Shown piece after piece: positions 38,701 through 49,800 of a stretch of 64,000 bases of DNA. The position numbers were made by a program, and so were the translations under genes. The notes below the pieces were generated by a model. The model was not told where the DNA came from. It worked only from the letters and a program-made list of their open reading frames with translations, and searched no databases. Numbering within the stretch: position 1 is the first letter of the stretch; every line of letters begins with the position of its first letter. This DNA is from Liolophura sinensis (taxonomy: Eukaryota; Mollusca; Polyplacophora; Chitonida; Chitonidae): assembly GCF_032854445.1 (NCBI RefSeq), contig NC_088295.1:10403385-10467384 (forward strand), in the 5' to 3' direction.

Positions 38701-40358
38701 CACTCACTGACAAATTTACCTTCTCATTTTGTTTTGATAGCAGGGGTTGCAGTATTATTTTATTTTATGGTAACTTGCCTAATGCGATTGGTAATTTTTT
38801 TTTTCACCTGTCAAAACATTTCTGTATGCATGAACAACAGCCGATTCAAGATCAAAACATGATACACTTGTTATGCTAGATCCAAATGTAGAAGATATTA
38901 GACGACAAAATTTATTATTTGCACTTTAGTTACTGGCAGTATACAGTATAAATCTAAAGTGTATCTGAACACAAGCCGTTCTCGTGATTGTTGTAATTCA
39001 TCGCATTAGCTTCTTTCCTCAGAAATCACTGATACATGTACACGTTCGAAACTGGACCCTCGATGACACTTTACAACAGCACAAAATAAATGATCATCGG
39101 TGTAAAACTAAAACCATACATCCAGAGCGATAATAGGAAGATTTAATACAGTACAGTAACCTTCAGTTTCTGAAAACCAACATGTCGTGGAGAGCGCCGC
39201 GCACGTAAATTACTTTGGATATCTACTTTCAATTTTGACATGATTGTTTGCTTTAAATCTCATATGTATGCTTTAGCTTTCAGGAATTTAGGAGTACATA
39301 CAAATTGTCCTGAATATTCAGTACGCTGTTTTAATTTTAGATGCGTATCATCTACTTTTTAAGCACATTTACAGCTGCACGCCCTTAGCTGTAGCACTGG
39401 GGTCAAGGTCAAATGGCATACCTGCCGTCTAATAACTTTCACATTCTTTATTTTCACCATTTTGGTGACTAACAAAACGCTCGGCTGCCGCAAGGTAGGC
39501 CTAAATATTATTAAGAACTGTTAAACAGATGAACTTAGGGTACCTTACAAGCTGTAAATCTTTTTGCTAGATATACTATCACAGGCAATCAAGGTACATG
39601 TACCAACTGGTAAATGACATCTACCGCCACTATCCTCAAAATAGTACAAGCTTATTCAATATCCTTTCGTAACATAAAACTAAATGAATAATAAATGAAA
39701 GCACGACTCCAAACATAATTAATTTTTGTTCAATGCTCAATCATAACATATAAATCCCAAGAAAACAATGAAGAAAACATCACGAAAAGCTGATATTTGA
39801 CCATAACACACAGTCTACATCATTAAGCGTACTGAGTGAAACTACTTCTGGAAATTTCTTTACAATTTTTCATGCCTCTACAATGGGCCTCTGGCGATTC
39901 TCACCAATGAATTCATCAAAAAAAAATCCCCCACCACAAAAACCACCATGCCAAGGTTCACCCTCCTTTCGCTTTCTGGCAAAGAAATATGTCAGCTTCC
40001 CAGTCTGCAAAAGTCGCTAATTTCCAACTGAGCGAAATTACAAACACTGTTTCATCTGATGCTATCTCATTTAAGTGTGTTACATTTCAGACAACATTAT
40101 CACACTGCTTGCTCACAAACACGGCATGCTGTGGTTGACCTCAACATCAGCAGCTGCATGCAAGTCAAGATGAGGCGCCTGCAGCCGGCTACATCTTACA
40201 CACTATATACTCACCAAAAACAAAAATGCGTAGATGAAGAGAAACAATTTGTTCAGACTGTAAGTTGTGCATGCACACAGCGGTTTTCGCGGGTGCGAGC
40301 GTGGTTTGCTGTCGCTGTTTGGAAGCATCTTCTTCCCATCTTCGTTTTCTGCCGCCAT
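17750..40358 (-). CDS. Tetraspanin of the TspanC8 group, TSPAN15-like
   Basis: A complete gene of eight coding exons, all in phase 0: 40215-40358, 35267-35452, 34160-34234, 24422-24517, 23132-23248, 22807-22857, 21309-21425 and 17750-17830. It encodes 288 residues, close to human TSPAN15 (294). Four membrane segments lie at about 35-60, 75-100, 111-132 and 249-273. The large outer loop has eight cysteines: C170-C171 (in the CCG motif), C187, C195, C201-C202 (VPQSCC), C214 and C236. That count defines the TspanC8 group, whose members bind ADAM10 and control its exit from the ER and its substrate choice. AETERRQY after the first membrane segment and RRVEEMI at the C terminus resemble TSPAN15 most. 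C28 and C30 are possible palmitoylation sites. The exons use GT donors, one as GTGTGT (exon 7) and one as GTGGGT (exon 2). The introns are full of repeats. Confidence 0.93.
18075..21115 (+). repeat. Large dispersed repeat, copy A (last introns of the tetraspanin gene)
   Basis: This segment aligns in the same orientation with 38140-39905 in stretches. Shared blocks include the GATATACTGTAAGATTGTAG block (18259 and 38328), the TCTAGAATAAATTAATTATTT block (18980 and 38580), the GTATACAGTATAAATCTAAA block and the CTTAGCTGTAGCACTG block. Copy A is ~1.2 kb longer because of additional segments. No coding frame is evident. The block spans exon 7's downstream intron and stops just short of exon 7. 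Confidence 0.8.
24095..24415. repeat. 33-bp minisatellite next to tetraspanin exon 4
   Basis: About nine copies of a unit resembling TGTACATGTTACAACTGTGG followed by TGATTTATCATTT. Because 33 is a multiple of three, it produces a false open frame at 24219-24473 with repeated CYNCGDL. It ends about 10 bases from the exon 4 donor. Confidence 0.9.
25417..25440 (+). other. G-run, possible G-quadruplex
   Basis: Two long runs of G are separated by a single T. On the gene's coding strand this is a C-run. It could fold as a G-quadruplex on the plus strand; the exact length is prone to assembly error. Confidence 0.5.
26300..26510. repeat. Dispersed repeat Y, copy 1
   Basis: Similar to 34915-35145 and 61556-61757. 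The shared landmarks are a GGGAA-CTCCT-like start, an ACAC-AGCACTG-AA-TCACAG segment and GTAGCTCATCCTC-AGTCTCC. Its class is unknown. Confidence 0.65.
26606..26935 (-). mobile_element. Decayed copy of the tRNA-headed SINE
   Basis: It matches the element at 3756-4114 along most of its length, including AGTGCTGCTTCACTGAGAC and GGGTCAACCAGTCGTTGCA, but with many substitutions and a weakened A box and B box. Confidence 0.85.
27628..27965. repeat. ~102-bp tandem repeat
   Basis: Roughly three diverged copies starting near 27651, 27754 and 27855. Each contains an ACATGTACAT-like start followed by TAAATATCCCATTA and a TATCACTATCTTGTCAATA segment. Confidence 0.75.
28480..28655. repeat. Dispersed repeat X, copy 1
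   Basis: A ~175-bp element also found at 44541-44725 and 53005-53178. All copies share GAGAAATAAT-TGCA, AATAATTGTATGCATAA and AAAGTGCTTT-G-GGT in order. No coding content. Confidence 0.8.
33793..33893. repeat. Five perfect 20-bp tandem repeats
   Basis: The unit is GATATGGCCGCAATACTGCA, repeated without change. The absence of divergence marks a recent expansion and probably a variable locus. Confidence 0.95.
34915..35145. repeat. Dispersed repeat Y, copy 2
   Basis: Related to the copies at 26300-26510 and 61556-61757, sharing TTGTTCTTT-CTTTATTA, the ACAAGCACTG-AA-TTCACA block and AGCTCATCCTCAAGTCTCC. Confidence 0.65.
36972..37165 (-). mobile_element. SINE of the second family, minus strand
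   Basis: The reverse complement matches 59403-59665: an AAAT tail (here ATTT at 36972), GGCGTAAAACACCAAT, the CCGTC-TATAAGTG segment and GCCAGGAGCCTCTCACCAATG. Part of the middle is deleted. Confidence 0.8.
38140..39905 (+). repeat. Large dispersed repeat, copy B (first tetraspanin intron)
   Basis: Same-orientation counterpart of 18075-21115, more compact. Both copies end with a TTTCATGCCTCTA-AATG-G-CTCTGG block. Two copies in one gene, either side of the coding exons, suggest either a transposable element family or an intragenic segmental duplication. Confidence 0.8.
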
Positions 40359-40885
40359 CGCGTCAAGTTTTCGGACTAATCTGCAGAAACGTCATTCCAA
40401 ATGAGGTTAAGGATTATTCAGAATGTAAATGCTTAACCAGAAAAAAGGCCGAAATGAGAGATTACAATGATTTCCAACTCCACCACCAACTGCATGCTTC
40501 GTTTTGACGGCTTCAAATTTTTGGAAAGCATAATGCAATTTAAATTATCACGTGCTGTGTCGTTTGTCGAATTTCAGCCTAGGACTGGTACTTAGCTTAG
40601 AAAATAAAAGAATTTAAGTCTGTGCTTTGTCACTCATATACTAAGTTTTTCATTGTTTTATGATTTTCCGGATTGCATAACTCTATGTAACGAATAAATA
40701 TTTTTCTAGTATCAAAAAAAGGCAAAAAAAAAGCAGAGAAAATATGTTTTAATAAGTCAAGAGAAATAATGATTTGAACTGTATTGGTCCGTTTTTCGAT
40801 TTAAACTGACATTTTGTATTTTTAAGTTAAGATTTTTAAGCCGTCACATGACTTATCACATGACTGCGTCTGCTGGCCAGCCAAC
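40359..40885. promoter_or_regulatory. Shared head-to-head promoter with E-box/CLEAR-like sites
   Basis: This 527-bp interval separates the tetraspanin ATG (minus) from the prosaposin ATG (plus). It contains ATCACGTGCT at 40547-40556 (a CACGTG E-box), GTCACATGAC at 40843-40852 and ATCACATGAC at 40855-40864. The last two differ by one and two bases from the CLEAR consensus GTCACGTGAC bound by TFEB. Vertebrate PSAP belongs to the CLEAR network. The two tandem sites sit only 20-45 bases before the ATG. Transcription starts are not visible. Confidence 0.5.
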
Positions 40886-43800
40886 ATGATGGAGAAAAAC
40901 ACGTTCACGATTTTGCTGGTAGTTTTGTTTTACGGAGTTTACCTCTGTCATGCCCTGGGTAATATACGTTTACTTACATTTAGTTCGAATTCAGTTTTAT
41001 GTTTATTTTACTTATGTTTTTCTTGACAACTGTGATAAACGTACAAACATCTTCCAGACATTGTCACTGAATGTGCCTTGGGGGCCTAGATAGTACAGGC
41101 ACTTTAAAAAACTCCGTTGGTATCCGTTGGTAAGAACATGGCGCGGCTTTCAAACTCAGACCTATTTTGCACTTACATCCATAGAACAGTCTTCTGTAGC
41201 TCTGGGCTGGTATTTATCAAGCAGCTGAAGACTTAAAGTGATAGACAGCACCTGATTAATGTTTGTGCCCACTGGAAGACTACCATTCAAAAGTGTCTTA
41301 AACTGGCATTAAATATTTTTTAGAATTTTTTTCAACTCAGTGAAACTTGAGTGAGACTTCATCTTGACACAGCCTCAGCAGGTCCCCATTAGAGAAAGCA
41401 AAGTTATGTCACTTTACTCTAGCTCTTTGAGTCTAATCAGTAGTCTGTAGTGGATAAAAGTTTGTGGCAATGAGGGCCCTGTGTGATAAATATAGTTTTC
41501 TCAGAAAGTGGACATACTGGAAGAATGTTTCTTCCACTGCTGGCACGGTTGATGCAGAAAGCCTACTATATCATTTCCAGGGAACTACAGCAACCCTGTT
41601 TAAATAACCTGTTCAAATAACCTTTGACCTTTTGCAGATGCACGGCCCGGGTACTCCTGGCTTAGGTTGTAGCCTCAGGAGAGGTTGTGCTGGTGATTTT
41701 GACCCCTATTAAATGTTTACAAAATTACAATAGGATTGGTGTACAACTAGATTCATGCTCAATTCTGAAACAGATGAAAATAAATGTAAGCACCACTGAG
41801 GCTGATCTAAGCAATCAACTGTCGCTAAATTTTATGCTTCAGTTTTATTGCAGTGGCTTCTAAGGTGAAAGCAGTGCTGACCTAGTTACCGTACACATCA
41901 GAGAAAGCACCTTGGCTGGAACATGGCATTTCAATAATATTTCTGTATTTTTTAAAAGAAAATAGTGCTTTAATCAATCAAATCTGCATAATTCGATATA
42001 AATACTGTTTTTTGTAGCAATCCCTGATTCTGCTGATGAGAGGTTTTCAACATGTTCATTGTGTCATCAGATAGTGGACAAAACATCCTCTACTATACTC
42101 AAGTCAAATGGACGGGTATGTGTTCATAGAAATTATATATTCCTGTGTAATCGTTGACAGCCAGTCAAAACACTGATATAAACATTCACATATACACACA
42201 GGTTCTGTTTCTTAGCTATAGTTGAGAGGTGACTTTCTGTGTGCTCACATTTTTTAAGGTCATGTCTTATGAAAAAAATATTATACAAATTCTTTGAAAA
42301 AAATATGATATGCTGTACATGTGTGACAGCTACGGTGTTGATTAGATGGAGAGGGTAGATCTGAAGTAGAATACACACTTCCGGTTTTGTGGTTATCTGT
42401 TTTTCTTGCTTATAGGAAGAAGTAGGTGTTCAAGCTATGGTACAATTCTGCCAGTTATTGACAAGGCCTTCAGAATTGCAGTCTTGTTCTGAGTTTGTGG
42501 AAAATTTTGGGCTGACAGTGGTAGATTATGTTCTGTCAGGACAGGCAAGTACACGTATATAAATGATAATGACATAGAATCTTTAAAAATACAAAGTAAA
42601 CTGTTTATTGAAATTGTCATGGCGATGTTGAGGATGACCAACTAAATATATAGCAAATATAATAAAATTATATTAAGATAATGATAGAGTAAATATAAAA
42701 TCATATCCTACATGTAGTTTGCATATATTCCAGCTGTGAACTTGTAGCTGTGTTAACATTTTATTGATTGAGGTACTTTTGTTATACACAGGGAACTAAA
42801 CAAGTCTGTGCTAATATTCAAGCCTGCTATGCTGAAAACTTTGTCGCAGAACCACATGTCATAAATGAGGTTGGCATTGAATCAGAGATGCAGCAAAACC
42901 TTCCAGAGACGCAGCAAAATCTCTCAGAGACAGGTGGCTTCAAGGTAGGGGGGGGTTCATTCAATGAGGTTTATCCCTCTTTGATTGTTAAGTGTGATGG
43001 CTGACAATAGTTTGTTCAGTTTTATTATTATGGCATATACTGATAAAAATGCTGAACATGGCGCTCATTTATCACGTAAATATATCTTCAGTGGTGTAGA
43101 CGATGAATTCAACACAAATGGCTGTTGGGATCTTGTATGCTGATATCTGGCTTTAATATACCATCATTCATAACCATACATAGATAGTTTTCTGTACTAT
43201 CACACAAAGATGGGTCAGAATGTTCACCCTGGCATACAGGCTGGTAATCAGTTGCAATTAGTTGTGCTCAGTTGTTACCAGATGTTATCGGTAGTTATCA
43301 GTAGTTATCAGGTCCAAGCTGGAGTGAAAACAAACCTTGGATTACCTTACTATTTATGAAGTATCAGACAATACGCAAATTTACGGTAATTTACCAAAAT
43401 CAAAGTTTTATATCAGGAAGCATTTTTCCACGTAATTCTGCTACATATGCACTAAACACTACTCTTATTTCTTAAACAACAAACTACAGATACAGTATAG
43501 AACATAAAACAATGAAAAAGTACATATTTATTCACATTCCTGCTGCTTAACATAAACATTATGTTGTTGTTATTACATCCAATATGCCACATGTACTCAT
43601 AAACTCAAAAAAGTCCACAAAAGTCCACTTCACACCTACATCAGGTAATTAACTTCACAGTTCTTCTGACAAGTATTGCTTTACAACACGACATCACTGA
43701 TGCTACTTTATTCAGTTACATCGCCTCAACAAATTCAAAGACTCATGAAGTAAACTTGTCCGAACTACATGTCAACGATTATTTTTTGCCTCTCTCCCGT

Positions 43801-46800
43801 TGCATTCAAAACCTTAACTGTCTATTACCAAAAATGCGGAGCGGGACTATCCGCCATCAACAAATGGGAAATTGATATGATACTGCACATTTTTCACAAT
43901 CTAGGTGATTTTCAAGTTCAGTTATTTTTATATCCTCCTCCAACATTGGAAAGAGATCTATTCTCTGATCTACAGATCAGCAACAGTTGGTTTGGCATGA
44001 TGTACCCATTGCGTCAGATTGACAACGACTTTCAGCTGTGTAACTGTTTTGATCAGCTAAACACATGTATCCTTTAAAGTGTCCCATTATTATTTCAGGC
44101 TGATGCCCGCTGTGAGCTGTGCAATTGTTTTGATCAGATAACATGTTTCCTGTGAAGTATTGCTTAATTGTTTTAGGCTGGCACCCACTCTCAGCTTTTT
44201 TTGATCAGCTAATACATGTACATGAGTCCTGTGAAGTATCCGTTATTTAAATATACCTTGTAACACGTAATTGTTTCAGGCTGATGCCCGCTGTGAGCTG
44301 TGCAAGTTTTTTGTCCAGCTTCTAGACAGTAGCCTGGCTGAGGAGAAGACCCTGGCTACCATCAATGGCACCCTCATGGCCATATGCAACTCCCTCACTC
44401 AGCCTCTTCTCAAGTCTGTTGTAAGAAACAAATTATCGCATGTATTATTGTTGTCAGTGAAAAACATATTGGTGCTTGAAAATTTTTGAAATACCTGTCT
44501 GCCCAGGTAATTCTTTGACCTTCAGTCACCACTGCAAAAAATATTTTGAATTATTCTCTGAGAACTATGGGGCGTAGAGAAATAATTTGCACAGTTTTAT
44601 GAATCTTACATCTTGAAAAGTGAAACAACTAAGTCATTTTTCACATCATTTTCATAATAATTGTATGCATAAATTCCACTGAAAAAACTGCTTTAGAGGT
44701 CAAAAAGGTTGAAGATTTACAGTAACACCAAATCTTACTTTCTAAACAGTGATGTTTATATTATAAAACATATTACATAGCCTTTTTTGCGTCACAGTCA
44801 TGACAATGGTTTATGTTCTACATTCTTGGCATTTCATTTATTGCTATTTACAGGTAGATAATTCCATTGCTTCAAAACCTATCGATTTTTATTGTATAAT
44901 TTTGTTTAGATGTTATTTACTGATTATTTCTTGTTGGTAGTGTCTTGCCCTGGACTCACAAGTGATTACACTTTTTGAACAAGGCCTGGATCCCTCAACG
45001 TCTTGTCAGAAGACTAATTTTTGTCCAGGTAAGTATAAAACATACATATAACAAGATTTTCAAACTTTTTATTAAGGATGCTATATGAGAGACTTTGGAC
45101 AAAAAATTCATATTTGCCAATCAATTCGAATTTTTCTTCACTCAGCAAGAATAGCTCAAATCATTGCTTTTCAGTAATTATCAAACTTAAAAAATAATCA
45201 AATTTTTAAAGCAACCATCATTGAATATAAATTTTAGGAACTTTATAATTCATTTTGAACAGTAACAGGGGCAAAAACAAGGCTGATAGTTTGTGAAAGG
45301 TAAGACTGATGTCCACATTCTTTTGCAGCATCCATTCCGGCAGATATCAATGTCTCTGGCATAGAGGGTTTAACATGTGATATGTGTAATATCCTGATTG
45401 AAGACATTGCCATACATGCAAATGTCATGTCAGAGGTGAGTGGATGGAGTGTAGCTGAATGCCACACATGCAAATGTCATGTCAGAGGTGAATGGATGGA
45501 GTGTAGCTGAATGCCACACATGCAAATGTCATGTCAGAGGTGAATGGATGGAGTGTAGTTGAATGCCATGGATGCAAATGTCATGTCAGAGGTGAGTGGA
45601 TGGAGTGTAGCTGAATGCCATGGATGCAAATGTTATGTCAGAGGTGAGTGGATGGAGTGTAGCTGAATGCCATGGATGCAAATGTCATGTCAGAGGTGAG
45701 TGGATGGAGTGTAGCTGAATGCCACACATGCAAATGTCATGTCAGAGGTGAATGGATGGAGTGTAGTTGAATTCCATGGATGCAAATGTCATGTCAGAGG
45801 TGAGTGGATGGAGTGTAGCTGAATGCCATGGATGCAAATGTTATGTCAGAGGTGAGTGGATGGAGTGTAGCTGAATGCCATGGATGCAAATGTCATGTCA
45901 GAGGTGAGTGGATGGAGTGTAGCTGAATGCCACACATGCAAATGTCATGTCAGAGGTGAATGGATGGAGTGTAGTTGAATGCCATGGATGCAAATGTCAT
46001 GTCAGAGGTGAGTGGATGGAGTGTAGCTGAATGCCATGGATGCAAATGTTATGTCAGAGGTGAGTGGATGGAGTGTAGCTGAATGCCATGGATGCAAATG
46101 TCATGTCAGAGGTGAGTGGATGGAGTGTAGCTGAATGCCATGGATGCAAATGTCATTTCAGAGGTGAGTGGATGGAGTGTAGCTGAATGTCATGGATGCA
46201 AATGTCATGTCAGAGTAGACCACACATGCAAATGTCATGTCAGAAGTGAGTGGATGGAGTGTAGCTGAATGCCATGGATGCAAATGTCATGTCAGAGGTG
46301 AGTGGATGGAGTGTAGCTGAATGCTATGGATGCAGATTTCATGCCAGAGGTGAATGGATGGAGTGTAGCTGAATGCCACACATGCAGATTTCATGTCAGA
46401 GGTGAGTGGATGGAGTGTAGTTGAATGCCATTGATGCAAATGTCATGTCAGATGTGCGTGGATGGAGTGTAGCTGATTGCCATGGATGCAAATGTCATGT
46501 CAGAGGTGAGTGGATGGAGTGTAGCTGAATGCCACACATGCAAATGTCATGTCAGAGGTGAGTGGATGGAGTGTAGCTGAATGCCATGGATGCAGATGTC
46601 ATGTCAGAGGTGAGTGGATGGAGTGTAGCTGAATGCCATTGATGCAAATGTCATGTCAGAGGTGAGTGGATGGAGTGTAGCTGAATGCCATGGATGCAGA
46701 TGTCATGTCAGAGGTGAGTTTATGGAGTGTAGCTGAATGCCATGGATGCAGATGTCATGTCAGAGGTGAGTGGATGGAGTGTAGCTGAATGCCATGGATG

Positions 46801-49800
46801 CAGATGTCATGTCAGAGGTGAGTGGATGGAGTGTAGCTGAATGCCATGGATGCAAATGTCATGTCAGAGGTGAGTGGATGGAGTGTAGCTGAATGCCATG
46901 GATGCAAATGCCATGTCAGAGGTGAGTGGATGGAGTGTAGCTGAATGCCACACATGCAGATGTCATGTCAGAGGTGAGTGGATGGAGTGTAGCTGATTGC
47001 CATGGATGCAGATGTCATGTCAGAGGTGAGTGGATGGAGTGTAGCTGAATGCCACACATGCAAATGTCATGTCAGAGGTGAGTGGATGGAGTGTAGCTGA
47101 ATGCCATGGATGCAGATTTCATGCCAGAGGTGAATGGATGGAGTGTAGCTGAATGCCACACATGCAGATTTCATGTCAGAGGTGAGTGGATGGAGTGTAG
47201 TTGAATGCCATGGATGCAAATGTCATGTCAGATGTGCGTGGATGGAGTGTAGCTGAATGCCATGGATGCAAATGTCATGTCAGATGTGCGTGGATGGAGT
47301 GTAGCTGAATGCCATTGATGCAGATGTCATGTCAGAGGTGAGTGGATGGAGTGTAGCTGAATGCCATGGATGCAAATGTCATGTCAGAGGTGAGTGTTGT
47401 GGCTTACTGTGTCATGTAAGTGTGGAATGTGTTTTGTTATGAAGTCCTTTTGAATATTTATGTTGTTTTGGACCTAATGACACTTTGTTTTCTTTTAACA
47501 GGAATTGTCCGAGTTTTGCTTAGCTTTTCAGGTGTGTGACAGTGGTACTGGACAAATGGCAGCTGACACATTTAATACCTTCCATCACAATCCTGGGGTA
47601 TGCGAGCTCAGTATTTAGTAACAATATATATATTTGCATATGCATGTATGTGATAGTTTTGGCATAATATGTGAGGCTACAACAGGTAATCATATTTTAA
47701 GTGCAAGTTTCATTGCCTTCGTGAATGGGGATGTATGTGGAGCCCATTATACACGGGAGCCTGATTCTAAGTGATTGAGTATGCAAAATAATGATGCAAC
47801 TCAACTCAAGTTGCATGCTAGTTGTTACGTGTATGGCAGTTTCATCCAGAGTCATATGTACCTACAACTGGGACAAACTCCACACAACCAGTCGAACTGA
47901 GTTGTGTCTCTTGTGTGTGCTGAGATTTAAACTCAAATTAACCTATATATGTACACACGTGTGGATCTGTCTGTGTTATATGGACATATCTCCCAGACCA
48001 TGGTGTACAGTAGATGTATCATGTTTCTTTGTCTCTGAAGGACTCGCTGGGCTGTGAAATCTGTGAGTTCCTCATCAACATGTTGGACCAGTACATAGCA
48101 AACAACAAGAGTGAAGCTGCCATTAATGCCACCGTCTTCAAGCTGTGCAATGATTTACCTGCAACATTCCAGCCAGTGGTGCGTTGACATTTCATGTTAT
48201 CATACCTGATGGAGTGATTCTTGGATATATGGTGTATAGTATGTTTACATGCCTGTGTATGTGTATCAGATTATCAAACATTGTGTATGAACTGAAATTA
48301 AGGAGAGAGTAAATTTGCAATGTGTACTTCATCAAGAGAGTAAACTTACTATGTGTGCTTCATCAAAAAATGTAAAATTTTTAAAATTATGATGAAATTA
48401 GCTATTAGTAATGTCAAGAATGTAGTAGTGGATGAAGTCACATGTCTGTTTCTTTATTCAAACCCTCAACTGTCAATACCTTTGCAAATTCAATCCCCTT
48501 CCTCCGACTTCAAGTGGCTATGTTGAAGTTACACTCTCTCCTGTAGATGCTGCTGTAGCTATACATCTCCGTGAAGAAGTTGCAGAAACACAATAAGATT
48601 TGGGAACTAGTTATCCATGTACATATACTAGCCTGCAACTGAATGTGGAACAGCGATGTTGTTGTTGTCCAGGAGAGGATGTATGATGTGTGTGTCGTGT
48701 AATAGCTGGAGTTGCCTGTCTATTTGGATGTGGGACTAGAATGTTGTTCTTGTTGTCCATTGTATAGTGCAGTTCAGGAGAGGGTGTATATGTGTGTGTC
48801 CTGTAATTGCTGGAGTTATCTGTCTAACTGGATGTAGGACTAGAATGTTGTTCTTGTTGTCCATTGTATAGTGCAGTTCAGGAGAGGGTGTATATGTGTG
48901 TGTCCTGTAATAGCTGGAGTTATCTGTCTACCTGGATGTGAGACTACAATGTTGTTCTTGTTGTCCATTGTATAGTGCAGTTCAGGAGAGGGTGTATATG
49001 TATGTGTCCTGTAATTGCTGGGGTTATCTGTCTACCTAGATGTGGGACTAGAATGTTGTTCTTGTTTTCCATTGTATAGTGCAGTTCAGAAGAGGGTGTA
49101 TATGTGTGTGTCCTGTAATAGCTGGAGTTATCTGTCTACCTGGATGTGGGACTAGAATGTTGTTCTTGTTGTCCATTGCATAGTGCAGTTCAGGAGAGGG
49201 TGTATATGTGTGTGTCCTGTATTAGCTGGAGTTATCTGTCTACCTGGATGTGGGACTAGAATGTTGTTCTTGTTGTCCATTGTATAGTGCAGTTCAAGAG
49301 AGGGTGTATATGTATGTGTCCTGTAATTGCTGGGGCTATCTGTCTACCTAGATGTGGGACTAGAATGTTGTTCTTGTTGTGCATTGTATAGTGCAGTTCA
49401 GGAGAGGGTGTATATGTGTGTGTCCTGTAATAGCTGGAGTTATCTGTCTACCTGGATGTGGGACTAGAATGTTGTTCTTGTTGTCCATTGTATAGTGCAG
49501 TTCAGGAGAGGGTGTATATGTATGTGTCCTGTAATTGCTGGGGTTATCTGTCTACCTAGATGTGGGACTAGAATGTTGTTCTTGTTGTCCATTGTATAGT
49601 GCAGTTCAGGAGAGGGTGTATATGTGTGTGTCCTGTAATTGCTGGGGTTATCTGTCTACCTGGATGTGGGACTAGAATGTTGTTCTTGTTGTCCATTGTA
49701 TAGTGCAGTTCAGGAGAGGATGTATATGTATGTGTCCTGTAATAGCTGGAGTTATCTGTCTACCTGGATGTGGGACTAGAATGTTGTTCTTGTTGTCCAT

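Noticed and set aside
44099-44135. Alternative upstream exon 5
   Set aside because: It has an acceptor and exon start, but the frame diverges after TTTTGATCAG and no donor follows that would keep the domain; it is treated as a decayed duplicate.
45411-47395. CRISPR-like regular array
   Set aside because: The units are contiguous copies without unique spacers and lie in an animal intron.
47598-48040. Missing C5-C6 exon for the truncated saposin
   Set aside because: No segment here has the C-x5-C ending with a phase-0 acceptor and phase-compatible donor.
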